A stretch of 64,000 nt of DNA from Piscicola geometra (GCA_943735955.1 OX030963.1:552642-616641); one strand, 5' to 3'; positions 10,296 through 24,069 are shown, numbered from the stretch's first letter. Notes: generated by a model from the sequence alone, not told the origin. Numbers and translations: made by a program.

Positions 10296-12529
10296 ATGCG
10301 TCCAAAGAAGAACATGAAGGAGTTGTGGGTGCTGGTGTTGGCGAGGGGCGGAGTCTTGGTGGTGAGTTTGTCGTTGAGTGCTAGATTATGCTATTCACAC
10401 ACCACCATCACACACACACAACAATCACACACACAACAAACACACACACAAAACAAACACACACACGCAAACACAGCTCTGGGGCCTGGTTCTGATGTTC
10501 ACCTCGTGGATCGCAGTGATCCGCCCTTCGGCCCTCTACTCCGTTGGCGAGGACCACACCACCTCGGATGACCCCCATCCCCTCATCTCCATCGTTGAGT
10601 CTCAATCTTCCTTCTACGACCACGCCACCCTCCTCCTCATCCTCGGCGTCCTCTTCATCGTGGCCAGCTCCTACGGCATCATCTCCATCATCCGCAACCA
10701 GTACTCCAGCATCCTGGTACCATCCATCTATCCATTCATTCATCCATCCAATCATCCATTCACCTACCCATCCATCCACCCACCCATCCATCCATCTTAG
10801 TACCATCCATCCATATATCCACCTACCCATCCATCTATCCACCCATCCATCCATCTCCTTCCCATTCTCCAATCCACCAAGCCATCTATACAACTCATCC
10901 ATCCAATAAACCCTTTTCTTTCCATCCATCCATCCATCCACACTTTTTTTTCCAGTACCCCTCTCCATCCATTCAGAACACAGTGTTGATGCTGATAATG
11001 ATCCTGATCGTCACGTGCATCCTCTTCTACCTTTCAACTCCCTTCTCGCAAGGCGCTGTGCGTCCTCGCTAATAAAATAAACAAATGCCACGCTAGATAA
11101 ATTGAAAAACTAAACGCAGTGGTGGTGGTGATAATGATGATCATAAAAGACTCCATAGATGTGGACATAATCATCATCACCACCACCACCACACCATGCA
11201 GCTGAAGCGGGAGCTGAGGGTGGGCATGCTGAGGTCCTTCCAGGCGTACCTGCGTAATCCAGGTGAGATGATCGTCTGGGTACAACTACTAAGTCATTCG
11301 TTGTACAACTACTGCTACGTCATCTGTTGTACAACTCATTAAAGTGTACACAACTTGCAGAAAAAATCGAAGTGGACAAAGTGAAGGTGGACCAATCAGA
11401 CCACGTGGCAGTGGGGTGGTACACATACCAGTCGAAGGTGAGATCTGGGCGAAAAAAGAAAGCTTGCATGATGATGAGGATGCTGTATATTCCATAGTCT
11501 GGATATATACTGAATTGAAAACACTTTGCAATTGCATGTATGGAATACCCACACCCAGGCTGAGTGCTGTGGAGTGGTGGACTTCGTGGGCGAGATCAGG
11601 TCACTGAGCAACTTGAGCGCCCTTCCCGCCTCCTGTTGTCAGACTGTGACGAAGGACGCCCTGCCAACCGAGAGGGCAGACTTCAGTAACCTGGAACAGT
11701 GCCAGAGGAGCTGGAAGGGGAAGAAGTTGAAGTACTCGTATCACAAGGTGTGTGTTTTAGTGGGAGATGTCGTTAATTTAAGAGTGGCTGGAGAAATAGT
11801 TGCTAGTGTGGGCTGGCCAGAGAGGCTATGTGAAGGGAAAAAGACTAGTTCACTTCGACAACCACTACTACCATTACTACTGATACTATGACAACCGCTA
11901 CTACCATTACTACTGATACCATGACAACCACCACTACCATTACTACTGATACTATGACAACCACCACTACCATTACTACTGATACCATAACAACCACTAC
12001 TACCATTACTACCGATACCATGACAACCACGTCGACTTAAGGGCTGTCTAGACAGACTGTTCAGCAGCCTCTACTTCAACACTGTGGTGCCTCAACTGCT
12101 CGTCTTCATCGGCCTCTTCATCGTCGTTAGACCACTCTACTCATTTAATTATCACTCCTATGATGACAAGAATGCAAATAATAATCGTCATCGTTCCATG
12201 AAAGAACAACCACTCATCCACAAGCACCACCACAACCACTCATCCACAAGCAAAACCACTCATCCACAAGCACCACCACAACCACTCATCCACAAGCACC
12301 ACCACAACCACTCATCCACAAGCACCACCACAACCACTCATCCACAACCACCACCACAACCACTCATCCACAAGCACCACCACAACCACTCATCCACAAG
12401 CAAAACCACTCATCCACAAGCACCACCACAACCACTCATCCACAACCACCACCACAGATGGGTGCTGCAGCCACCACCCTGCCCACGAACATCATCAGAA
12501 GGGTCATCAAGAAGAACTTCAAGGTGTGA
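10296..12529 (+). CDS. Tetraspanin
   Basis: Eight exons fit: 10296-10361, 10477-10716, one starting at 10956 or 10977 and ending at 11057 (GTGCGT donor), 11202-11262, 11361-11437, 11559-11747, 12042-12125 and 12458-12529. The product is about 295 residues with four hydrophobic segments. TM1 spans the first intron ([14 protein letters not shown] then [15 protein letters not shown]), and TM2 is [16 protein letters not shown]3 is [16 protein letters not shown] and TM4 is [14 protein letters not shown]. The large extracellular loop has the diagnostic CCG (AECCGVVDF), a second pair (ASCCQT), EQC and GCLDRLF, six cysteines in all as in the common tetraspanin type. It ends with a basic tail, [12 protein letters not shown]. 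Tetraspanins organise other membrane proteins; the subfamily cannot be named. TM1 lacks the usual N/C-rich signature, so the family member is divergent. Confidence 0.88.
11840..12456. repeat. Minisatellites in the last tetraspanin introns
   Basis: Units with ACTACCATTACTACTGATAC (about 36 bp, five copies, 11855-12030) fill the intron before exon 7. Units with CACAACCACTCATCCACAAG (12205-12455) fill the intron before exon 8. The second array also supplies the CACCACCACAG acceptor. Confidence 0.9.
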
Positions 12530-13200
12530 CTTCTTCTGAGACAGACCTTGGTGCTGGCAGAACTTCATGGTGTGCTTATTCAATGATCATCTTGCCACTT
12601 TCATCCAACCATCCATCCTATCCACCTATCCACCTATCCATCCATCCATCCACCCTACCCACCTATCCATCTATTCATCCACCCATCCACCCTACCCACC
12701 TATCCATCTATCCATCCATCCATCCATCCATTTATTCCATCTGCTTTTATCTCTCTTACTTTCAAATGAGACTTCGTTCTTTTAATAAAGTAAGTCACTA
12801 AGAGAACACGTTGTAATGGAAAGTAGGGTGAGAGAAAGAAGGAAGAGGAAGAAAAAAAAGTTGAGAGAGATAAAAAAGGAAGAACAGGAAGGGAAGATGG
12901 TTCAGAGAGAGAAGATGGTTCAGAGAGAAAAGGAAGAGGAAGAGAAGAGGGTTCAGAGAGAGAAGAAAGAAGAGGAAGAAGAGAATGAGGGTTCAGAGAG
13001 AGAAGAAGGAAGAGGAAGAGGAGAATGAGGGTTCAAGAGGGTTGATGGACACATTGTCAAGCTTGGCCTTGCTTTCCTTGTTGGACAACTGGGTGGAGAT
13101 GATGATGATTATGAGTGGTGTGATTTTATGTGGTGTGATTATTACTATTATGTCACTGACATATAAGAATGTAAACCATGGGATGATGATGATGGAATGA
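12530..13200. other. 3' flank between convergent tetraspanin and NOC4L genes
   Basis: (CATC)n and CCACCTAT repeats occupy 12595-12735, an AATAAA lies near 12783, and a purine-rich (GAGA/AGG) block fills 12815-13040. The AATAAA is a plausible tetraspanin polyadenylation signal. No coding exon is recognised. Confidence 0.5.
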
Positions 13201-13204
13201 TGAT

Positions 13205-13640
13205 CTAGAACGATTACATAGGAGTAGTCTTGCGAGAGAAACTTTAGGCAGTTGCTTTGGCACTTGTTGTTGTTGTGGTTGTTGATCTTGCCAGCCAGTC
13301 TGCTGTTCAGTGGCAGCTTGTGAGCCTGCAGGAACTGAGGTAGTAGTGGTGGTATTAAATTAATAATAATTATTATTATTATTAATATCATTATTATCAT
13401 CATTACTATCATCATTATTATTATCATTATTATTATCACCATTATTATTATTATTATTATTATTAGTAGTAGTAGTTTCTGGAAGAGTATTGCAGTTGTA
13501 TAGATGATCCACAAGTGATGATGATGATCGTTGGGCGACAGACACCTTGAGTTCCCAGAGAGAGCTCGCCATGGCATTCGTGAGAAGGGGGTCTTCTTGC
13601 GAGTCGTCAAACGGGTCAGTACTCAGTACTGTTGTGGTTA

Positions 13641-13733
<93 letters not shown>

Positions 13734-16547
13734 CGAGTGACCTTCATCTAGAGGGGCTGCACTCCTGACGAGGAGAGCACAACTGGGGTGTGTGACGAGG
13801 AGGTTGGTGGTGAGGGAGATGAGGTAGGACTGCCAAGGCGAGGTTGACACGAGGGCAAGTCTGCTCAGTCGCTTCATGAAGGAGGCTACTAAGGTGGCTG
13901 GGAGGTGCCTGTGGTGGTGGTGGTGCTGGTGGTGCTGGTAGTGGTGGTGTGGTGCTGGTGGTGGTGTGGTGCTGGTAGTGGTGGTGTGGTGCTGGTGGTG
14001 GTGTGGTGCTGGTGGTGGTGTGGTGCTGGTGGTGGTGGTGTGGTGCTGGTGGTGGTGTGGTGCTGGTAGTGGTGGGAAGAGGGTGGGATGATGTGGTGGT
14101 GTTGAAGTGTGGTAGTGATTGTGTGTGGGTGGTGTGGAAGTGGTGTTGAAGTGTGGTAGTGATTATGTGTGGGTGGTGTGGAAGTGGTGTTGAAGTGTGG
14201 CAGTGATTATGTGTGGGTGGTGTTGAAGTGTGGCAGTGATTATGTGTGGGTGGTGTGGAAGTGTGGCAGTGATTATGTGTGGGTGGTGTTGAAGTGTGGC
14301 AGTGATTATGTGTGGGTGGTGTGGAAGTGTGGCAGTGATTATGTGTGGGTGGTGTGGAAGTGTGGTAGTGATTATGTGTGGAAGTGTTGCAGTGATTATG
14401 TGTGGGTGGTGTGGAAGTGTTGCAGTGATTATGTGTGGGTGGTGTGGAAGTGTTGCAGTGATTATGTGTGGGTGGTGTAGAAGTGTTGCAGTGATTATGT
14501 GTGGGTGGTGTGGATGTGGTTGCAGTGATTATGTGTGGGTGGTGTGGAAGTGTTGCAGTGATTATGTGTGGGTGGTGTGGATGTGGTTGCAGTGATTATG
14601 TGTGGGTGGTGTGGAAGTGTTGCAGTGATTATGTGTGGGTGGTGTGGAAGTGTTGCAGTGATTATGTGTGGGTGGTGTGGAAGTGTTGCAGTGATTATGT
14701 GTGGGTGGTGTGGATGTGGTTGCAGTGATTATGTGTGGGTGGTGTGGAAGTGTTGCAGTGATTATGTGTGGGTGGTGTGGATGTGGTTGCAGTGATTATG
14801 TGTGGGTGGTGTGGAAGTGTTGCAGTGATTATGTGTGGGTGGTGTGGATGTGGTTGCAGTGATTATGTGTGGGTGGTGTGGAAGTGTTGCAGTGATTATG
14901 TGTGGGTGGTGTGGAAGTGTTGCAGTGATTATGTGTGGGTGGTGTGGATGTGGTTGCAGTGATTATGTGTGGGTGGTGTGGATGTGGTTGCAGTGATTAT
15001 GTGTGGGTGGTGTGGATGTGGTTGCAGTGATTATGTGTGGGTGGTGTGGAAGTGTTGCAGTGATTATGTGTGGGTGGTGTGGATGTGGTTGCAGTGATTA
15101 TGTGTGGGTGGTGTGGATGTGGTTGCAGTGATTATGTGTGGGTGGTGTGGATGTGGTTGCAGTGATTATGTGTGGGTGGTGTGGAAGTGGTTGCAGTGAT
15201 TATGTGTGGGTGGTGTGGATGTGGTTGCAGTGATTATGTGTGGGTGGTGTGGATGTGGTTGCAGTGATTATGTGTGGGTGGTGTGGATGTGGTTGCAGTG
15301 ATTATGTGTGGGTGGTGTGGAAGTGTTGCAGTGATTATGTGTGGGTGGTGTGGATGTGGTTGCAGTGATTATGTGTGGGTGGTGTGGAAGTGTTGCAGTG
15401 ATTATGTGTGGGTGGTGTGGATATGGTTGCAGTGATTATGTGTGGGTGGTGTGGATGTGGTTGCAGTGATTATGTGTGGGTGGTGTGGATGTGGTTGCAG
15501 TGATTATGTGTGGGTGGTGTAGAAGTGTTGCAGTGATTATGTGTGGGTGGTGTGGAAGTGTTGCAGTGATTATGTGTGGGTGGTGTGGAAGTGTTGCAGT
15601 GATTATGTGTGGGTGGTGTGGAAGTGTTGCAGTGATTATGTGTGGGTGGTGTGGATGTGGTTGCAGTGATTATGTGTGGGTGGTGTGGATGTGGTTGCAG
15701 TGATTATGTGTGGGTGGTGTGGATGTGGTTGCAGTGATTATGTGTGGGTGGTGTGGATGTGGTTGCAGTGATTATGTGTGGGTGGTGTGGATGTGGTTGC
15801 AGTGATTATGTGTGGGTGGTGTGGATGTGGTTGCAGTGATTATGTGTGGGTGGTGTGGATGTGGTTGCAGTGATTATGTGTGGGTGGTGTGGATGTGGTT
15901 GCAGTGATTATGTGTGGGTGGTGTGGATGTGGTTGCAGTGATTATGTGTGGGTGGTGTGGATGTGGTTGCAGTGATTATGTGTGGGTGGTGTGGATGTGG
16001 TTGCAGTGATTATGTGTGGGTGGTGTGGATGTGGTTGCAGTGATTATGTGTGGGTGGTGTGGATGTGGTTGCAGTGATTATGTGTGGGTGGTGTGGATGT
16101 GGTTGCAGTGATTATGTGTGGGTGGTGTGGATGTGGTTGCAGTGATTATGTGTGGGTGGTGTGGAAGTGTTGCAGTGATTATGTGTGGGTGGTGTGGAAG
16201 TGGTTGTAGCCGATTGCAACACCGACGTGGAGATGAGGAAGAGGTCGATGTGCTGGAGGAAGGAGGCGTGGAAGAGGGAGGGCAGGAGGGGGTGCTGCAG
16301 GAGGCGATACAGGTGGCTGTAGAAGTCAGCACACTCACTGCACCATGGGAGGTCGATTGGCTTGGTAATGCTGACTATTATCATTATAGTTTTGCTTTTA
16401 CTGTTATTAGTATCATTATTATTAATAATATAATTTATTATTATTTATGTTATGTTGAGAACTCACAAGTTGTGCTTGTTCATGAGGACGAATAAGCCTC
16501 CCAAGGAAGCCATGCTCAACCTGCGATTCTCTGTGTGGTGATGATGA

Positions 16548-16595
<48 letters not shown>

Positions 16596-16596
16596 C

Positions 16597-16669
<73 letters not shown>

Positions 16670-19415
16670 CCATTTTTGAAGCACGTAGTCAGATACTCGG
16701 ACAACTGCAGAGGGTTCGACATGAAAGGCAAAACCTTAGGTTTTAATAATAACAATAATAATCTATTATTCTTATCAAACTTATTATTCTTTTTCTTCTT
16801 ATTATCATTATAGCACGATTGTAATTCAATTTATATGATTCATCATCAATCATCCTCTTCTTCTCCTCCTCCTCCTCCTCCTCCTCCTGTGTACTTGAGT
16901 GTCGAGGCTTGAGAGCACCTTGATGGAGAGCTGCACTGGCATCTGTCAATCGTGCCTCAATGCATCCATCCATCCATGCATTCATCCATCCATGCATCCA
17001 TCCATCCATGCATTCAACCATCCATGTATTCATCCACCCATGCATTCATCCATCCATGCATCCATCCATCCATGCATTCAACCATCCATGTATTCATCCA
17101 CCCATGCATTCATCTACCCATGCATCCATCTATTCATGCATTTATCCACCCATGCATTCATCTACCCATGCATTCATCTACCCATGCATTCATCCACCTA
17201 TGCATCCATCTATTCATGCATTCAACCATCCACGCATTCAACCATCCATGCATGCCTTCCTTCCATGCATTCATCCATCCATACATTCATCCTTCTATGA
17301 AACCATCCATGCATGCCTTCCTTCCATGCATTCAACCATCCATGCATGCCTTTCTTCCATGCATTCAACCATCTATCCATGCATTCATCCATCCATGCAA
17401 CCATCCTGCATGCCTTCCTTCCTTCCTCACACAAGCCACACGACACTCACAGGCTGCTTGATGAAGCTCAACCACAGACTGGCGAAGAGTCTCTTGTGCT
17501 CCTTCTCCTGACAACACTTCGACTCCTTCGCCACATCTGTTGTTGGTGTTGTTGTGGTGATGTTGATGATGATGTGGTGATAATGATGATGATAGTTGAG
17601 ATAATGTTGTGGTAGTGGTGATGAAGATGATGATGTGGTGATAATGATGATGATAGTTGAGATAATGTTGTGGTAGTGGTGATGAAGATGATGATGTGGT
17701 GATAATGATGATGATAGTTGAGATAATGTTGTGGTAGTGGTGATGAAGATGATGATGTGGTGATAATGATGATGATAGTTGAGATAATGTTGTGGTAGTG
17801 GTGATGAAGATGATGATGTGGTGATAATGATGATGATAGTTGAGATAATGTTGTGGTAGTGGTGATGAAGATGATGATGTGGTGATAATGATGATGATAG
17901 TTGAGATAATGTTGTGGTAGTGGTGATGAAGATGATGATGTGGTGATAATGATGATGATAGTTGAGATAATGTTGTGGTAGTGGTGATGAAGATGATGAT
18001 GTGGTGATAATGATGATGATAGTTGAGATAATGTTGTGGTAGTGGTGATGAAGATGATGATGTGGTGATAATGATGATGATAGTTGAGATAATGTTGTGG
18101 TAGTGGTGATGAAGATGATGATGTGGTGATAATGATGATGATAGTTGAGATAATGTTGTGGTAGTGGTGATGAAGATGATGATGTGGTGATAATGATGAT
18201 GATAGTTGAGATAATGTTGTGGTAGTGGTGATGAAGATGATGATTCAACAGTGAAATGTATGTTAACCAAAGAAATCCTTGTTAATGAAGAAGTTGCTGA
18301 AAAGAGGTGATGCTGATGATGATGATGCTGATGCTGATGATGATGGCATGTTCAAAGAGCTTAGAATGATGAAGACGTTCTCAAGGTTTACAGCTTCTTC
18401 CTGGTGTTGCAAAAACCATCATCACATTATTACTATTATCATCATCATCATCACCATCATCACATTATTACTATTATCATAACCACCATCATCAGCATTA
18501 CCATCAACATCATTATCATCATCAAAAAATTCTGAAAAAAGCAGTATCATCATCAAGAGCAGCAACAACACTGACAGAGGAGAGCATGGGCAGGAGGGTC
18601 TTCATGAGGAAGAAGCGCACGTCGTCATGGCAACACATGTGCTGCAGATGTGCCACGTGTGTGAGGTTGTCTTCAGTGTCGAGCAGATGCAAAAGGAGTT
18701 TCTGTGAGATGATAATGATGTGGCGATGATGATGATGATAATGATGACGATAGTGATGGTGGTGATGATTATGATGAACATAATACTGGCAGCTGCGGTC
18801 ATAATGCTGGTGGTGGTGATGATGATAGAATAAACCTCGAGGTATTTGGTTGGGAAGGTGTAGAGATTGCGACTTTGGCGGACTGTGAAGTCACTGTAGC
18901 TCTTCAGCAAACTCACCACACCCAACCACGCAGCCTCCTGGGATGGTGGAGGGATGATGATGATGATGATGACATCACACCAATGAAGCATTGTAAGATG
19001 GAAAAGTACTAGTTGAGTACAAACTAATGCAGTGTGCCTGATACCTTGATGGCATCATCATCATCACCACTCAGTTTAGTACACAACTCCTCGTACAGCT
19101 CTTCCACATTGGCAACTGTACACTCCTTGAGCCTGCTTTCAGATATCTCTTTCTCTCTACAACCCTTCCCTATCCACTCCACACACAAGCGTACACAACT
19201 CTCAATCCCCTTCACCATTGACTTTGTACTTGAGTTCTGTTATCAATTTCTTTATAATGAAAATTTGAATTTAATGATTAAATGCTTCGTTTTGGTCTAT
19301 TATAATATTTATTTTAAAGTAGAAGCTGAACCTCAAGTTTGGTGAGTTTATCTACCAAACTGTTAGTGTCTTTTTTAGATGGAGTATTGGGTAAGACGTC
19401 ATCCTTCGCAGGCAT
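13205..19415 (-). CDS. NOC4L: Nucleolar complex protein 4 homologue (NOC4L/UTP19)
   Basis: NOC4 forms a heterodimer with NOP14 and acts in nucleolar 40S subunit maturation. The start is ATG at 19415 (MPAKDD). Exons read on the minus strand include 19236-19045, about 18937-18833, about 18700-18560, about 18400-18260, about 17545-17463, 16942-16895, 16734-16671, 16530-16467, 16337-16227, about 13908-13735 and about 13620-13480. Most borders keep phase. Signature segments match NOC4[84 protein letters not shown] and [16 protein letters not shown]. The last exon is not resolved; a frame with [17 protein letters not shown] at 13345-13210 is one candidate. Two introns are filled with long minisatellites. 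The gene is head to head with DNAJC30. Confidence 0.85.
13345..13735. repeat. (ATT)n and (AGT)n tracts near the 3' end of NOC4L
   Basis: ATT/ATC-rich repeats lie at 13365-13480 and about 32 uninterrupted AGT units at 13642-13735. They flank the exon carrying [16 protein letters not shown]. Confidence 0.9.
13912..16205. repeat. About 2.1 kb of 33-34 bp minisatellite in a NOC4L intron
   Basis: A GGTGGTGTGGTGCT array (13912-14075) passes into roughly sixty units built as ATTATGTGTGGGTGGTGTGG plus AAGTGTTGCAGTG or ATGTGGTTGCAGTG. The two unit types (33 and 34 bp) are mixed on the left and the ATGTGGTTGCAG type is homogenised on the right (15650-16150). It lies wholly between the exons at 16337-16227 and 13908-13735. 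Confidence 0.97.
16545..16670. repeat. (AGT)n microsatellite abutting a NOC4L exon
   Basis: About forty AGT units with a few substitutions directly abut the exon at 16671-16734. The first donor bases (GTACTA on the minus strand) belong to the repeat itself. Confidence 0.92.
16960..17440. repeat. CATCCATG/CATTCATC repeats in a NOC4L intron
   Basis: Irregular arrays of CATCCATGCATCC and relatives fill the intron between the exons at 17545-17463 and 16942-16895. The open frames across them are repeat artefacts. Confidence 0.9.
17565..18245. repeat. 61-bp minisatellite, 11 nearly identical copies, in a NOC4L intron
   Basis: The unit includes GATGATGTGGTGATAATGAT and GTTGAGATAATGTTGTGGTA. The register moves one base per 60-base row, so the period is 61. 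Copies are almost identical, which indicates recent amplification or gene conversion. Confidence 0.95.
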
Positions 19416-19788
19416 TTTGTTGCAGAAATTTAATAACTAAAAGCAAGATGGTTATCTTTATTTTCGCTAACATGAAGTATAGCAAAAATTAAATCGATTT
19501 TAAAAACTTGCATAAATATTTTTTTAACAAATAGATTAATGTTGAATTCTAGAACTTTATAAAAATAAGATTCAAAAGCTAGTTAAAATAGTTTGTTCAT
19601 GTTTAAAAGTAATTTATAAAAAAGTTTAAATGAAATAACCTTTGCTTAAAAAATGATTTGAAATAATAAGTCATTTTTTATCATTCATCTGTTAGTAAGT
19701 TTTGTATATTTTGTAATGTATACTAACTCTGAGATCTGAAACTAGGATGACAAACTCACCACCCAAACCACACCAGATTTCGTAGATA
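19416..19788. promoter_or_regulatory. Bidirectional promoter region of NOC4L and DNAJC30
   Basis: Only 373 bp separate the two divergent start codons. The stretch is AT-rich with no TATA box at an obvious place. A shared promoter is inferred from the distance and orientation. Confidence 0.45.
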
Positions 19789-20385
19789 ATGCTGAGGCAT
19801 GGCACCTGGGCAAGAATCAACACACTAGTCAAGTCCCCTTTTGGCTCTGAGACACTCCCCGTCAGGTGCTACTCGAAACGACCAGCCAACCACTACGAAC
19901 TGCTGCAGATCTCACCAAAGGCCAGTCAGGAAGACATCAAGTCAGCCTACTACAGGGTCTCCAAGGCTTACCATCCCGACTTGAACACCGACAAGGACGC
20001 CAAAGCGAAGTTCCTGCAGCTAAACGAAGCTTATAAGATCCTCAGCAACGTTCGCTACCGCAGTGATTACGACAGAGGACTCTTTGGCGCCTCACACGCT
20101 CCCAGAACCTTTGACAACGAATACCAAGACTTTCTGAAGAAAAGATACGCCTTCAAGAAACGGTCGCAAAATTTTCGGACTGGAAAAACGAGTCACTTTG
20201 ACTACGACAAGTTCTACCGCATGCATTATGGCGACTCCATCAAGCAGAACTACGAAGAACGCAGGCAGCAGCAAGAGTGGGAGAGACGGAGGAGAAGCGA
20301 TGGCCAGCAGATGAGCACGACCTTCTCTCTTTACTTAATGTTTATCTCTTCCCTGTTCCTCGTCGCCTTCTTCACCTCTCGATAA
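19789..20385 (+). CDS. DNAJC30: DNAJC30-like mitochondrial J-domain protein
   Basis: A single exon encodes 198 residues. The basic, acid-free N-terminus (MLRHGTWARINTLVKS...) looks like a mitochondrial targeting sequence. The J domain spans about residues 34-98 (NHYELLQISPKASQEDIKSA) and has an intact HPD in KAYHPDLN, needed to stimulate Hsp70 ATPase. Beyond the J domain it keeps the DNAJC30 feature FDYDKFYRMHYGD (FNFDAFYQAHYGE in human) and a C-terminal membrane segment (LYLMFISSLFLVAFF). Human DNAJC30 is an inner-membrane protein that acts on ATP synthase and complex I. An AATAAA lies at about 20480. The gene is divergent from NOC4L. Confidence 0.88.
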   Translation: MLRHGTWARINTLVKSPFGSETLPVRCYSKRPANHYELLQISPKASQEDIKSAYYRVSKAYHPDLNTDKDAKAKFLQLNEAYKILSNVRYRSDYDRGLFGASHAPRTFDNEYQDFLKKRYAFKKRSQNFRTGKTSHFDYDKFYRMHYGDSIKQNYEERRQQQEWERRRRSDGQQMSTTFSLYLMFISSLFLVAFFTSR

Positions 20386-20474
20386 CTATCTCCACTTCCA
20401 CTTCCCTACCAATCTTTTGTACATAGTCAAACTCTGCGTTTCGAAATCCGATATGATTATTTATTTATATTTCT

Positions 20475-20490
20475 TTTTTTTAATAAAACA
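20475..20490 (+). terminator. Polyadenylation signal of DNAJC30
   Basis: TTTTTTTAATAAAACAT lies about 95 bp after the stop codon, the only canonical AATAAA close to the gene end. Confidence 0.6.
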
Positions 20491-20499
20491 TTTAACCTT

Positions 20500-21800
<1,301 letters not shown>

Positions 21801-21946
21801 TCAGTGCTTGATCTTGAGACTGGAGAAAGGAATAAAACAATAATAAAAAATAAATATCAAAAACAACAATAATAAATCAACTACCCGGAAAATGATGAAG
21901 ATAAATTAGTATTGAAGAATAATAAATACAAATAGCAAGCAAGGGT

Positions 21947-21989
<43 letters not shown>

Positions 21990-24069
21990 CGAGGGCATGA
22001 GGGGAGTTACTTGATGGGGGTGAGTGGTTGCAGTGGTTTGAGCTTGCTCTCGATAGACTGTGATAATAATAATATTATTAATTATGATGATGATGATGAT
22101 GATGATGGAGATGATAATGATGATGGAGATGATGATGATGATAGTAATCACCTCGAGCCTCTTACACATGTCCATCACCAGCTCCATCGCTTCAGCCTTC
22201 CAAGCCACCTCAGAACCCGTGGTGGTGGTGGTCGGTGTGGTGGGTGTGGTGAAGGAGTGGTGGTGGCTTGAGAGGGTGCTGAGGTGGTGGTGGAGGGGGG
22301 TGAGGGCGGGTGACTTGGGGCAGGTGGGCACATAGGGGGGAGTGGAGGGAGAAGAGGGTGGTCTCTTTGTGTCTTTCTTACTCCTTCTGCTTGCCACTCC
22401 GTTTGAAATACTCGTTGTTTTGATGTTGTTGTTGTTGTTGTTGTTGACGTCATTGTTTTTTAGTGGTCCAACAGAATGCGTGATGTCATCATTGTTACTA
22501 TGTTGAATGTTGTTGTTGTTGTTTTTGTTGTTGTTGTTGTGAGATATAGATTCATCATCAGCCATATGTAGAGGGTCTATGGACATGGGCTCGTGTATGT
22601 TTGTGTGGTTGATAGGAGAAGGGAGAGAGGGTGATGAGAGAGAAGAGGGTTGTGGAAGATGGCCAAGTTGGTTGCTGTCTGCCTCGCCATGTGACAGTTT
22701 CAGCTTCATCACGGAGAGTTCGTGTCTAAGGTCTGTAGTTGCATGGTGGTGCGAGCATCTATTCCCTCTACCAACATTTCCCCCACTCCCCCCCCCCCCC
22801 ACTCTCTCCAACCCTGCACCACCCGCGCATCTACCTACCCACTGACCCACCACCTACACACTCACCGACACCACCCCGACCAACCACCCTCCCCACCCGA
22901 CACTCCCACACACACCTCTAGCCTCATCCTTGAGCCTCTGTTCACACACCGTGTACACATTCTCCCTCTCCTCCATCTCACACTCCAGGAAGGCACACCT
23001 CTCTATCGCCTGTGTTGGTCATGATGATGATGATGATGCATTTGGGATGATCATGTGTTAGTCTTTTATGTATTTTTTTTCACCCACTAATCAATTTATC
23101 CAAACCCACAACCCTTACAACAACCCCTGCCCCCTTCCCACAACCATCATCACCACACCCACAACCACCCCAACAACCCCCTTGACCACCACCACCACCA
23201 CCTGACCACCACCACGACCACCACCTGGTTCAGCTTGGCCTCCATGTCCTCAAGGGAGACCATGGCGACCCTCTTCGCTCTCTCCAGGTCGTCGTTCGTC
23301 TGCTCCAGACGCCTCAATGCAGTCGCTTGTGCCTCGGTGGTCGCTTGCAGCTGCTGCACTTGCACTTGCAGCTCTGTGCTGTGTCTGCTGCTAGAATGCT
23401 GCAGCTCCTCATATTTCTCCTGTGGTGAGTGGTGGTGCCATTGTATCACAAACAGATAACTTGATAATCATGCTCATCATCATCATCATCACGCTCATCA
23501 TCATCATCATCACGCTCATCATCATCATTATCATGCTCATCATCATCTTTATCATTACTATCATCAACAGACCCTCAAGTTATCGAGCTCCAGTTGTGTG
23601 CGGTCATTGGTAGCAGTTAATTCCTTCAGTTTCTTTTCTGTCTGGCTAAGCTGTCATGTGTGGAACCAGAAAAAGATTAAATTTAATATGCTATCATTTT
23701 TATTATCCTTAATTGATCAGAATAAAATCTTAAAATTCAAATTCTCAACCAACCTGTGTTTCCAGCTCCAACTCCAGCTCCTGGGAACTTGCCTGGAAGT
23801 CGTTCAGCTCTTCCGCTGTGGCCTTCAAACTGTTGAGGAGATGGGCATTGAATAATTACACCTGATCATCATTTTGCACTATAATGAATGGTTGCCTTGG
23901 TCTGTTAATTGAATACGTGTTATCACTTGCAAAAAAAATTGAAATTTAGAATTTTTGCATTATCTATCGAAGAAGTCTCACACCTTTCCTTTAAATGGAG
24001 AGCCTCCCTTCTCCAGTAGTTTACCTCATCATGAACTGACTCAAACTTCACATTGCTAGGATCAGACAT
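21801..24069 (-). CDS. NDEL1: NudE homologue (NDE1/NDEL1), dynein-LIS1 adaptor
   Basis: NudE proteins bind LIS1 and cytoplasmic dynein through an N-terminal coiled coil. The start is ATG at 24069. Exons on the minus strand: 24069-23984 (MSDPSNVKFESVHDEVNYWRREALHLKE), about 23835-23758 (AEELNDFQASSQELELELE), about 23655-23575 (SQTEKKLKELTATNDRTQLEL), about 23421-23229 (LEQTNDDLERAKRVAMVSLE), about 23013-22920 (AIERCAFLECEMEERENVY and QRLKDEAR), about 22730-22152 and a short exon at about 22063-22010 (SIESKLKPLQPLTPI). The coiled-coil residues match NDEL1 closely. The 190-residue exon after the coiled coil is an Asn/Ser/Thr/Pro-rich linker, longer than in vertebrates. By phase the last exon is tiny and stops at 21803-21801; a longer alternative 3' end is possible. 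Confidence 0.85.

Noticed and set aside
13205..13345. Assigning a definite last exon of NOC4L
   Set aside because: Two frames are open and neither matches the remembered C-terminus, so the end is left unresolved.
14100..16205. CRISPR-like regular array
   Set aside because: Units are contiguous with no unique spacers, and the setting is an intron of an animal gene.
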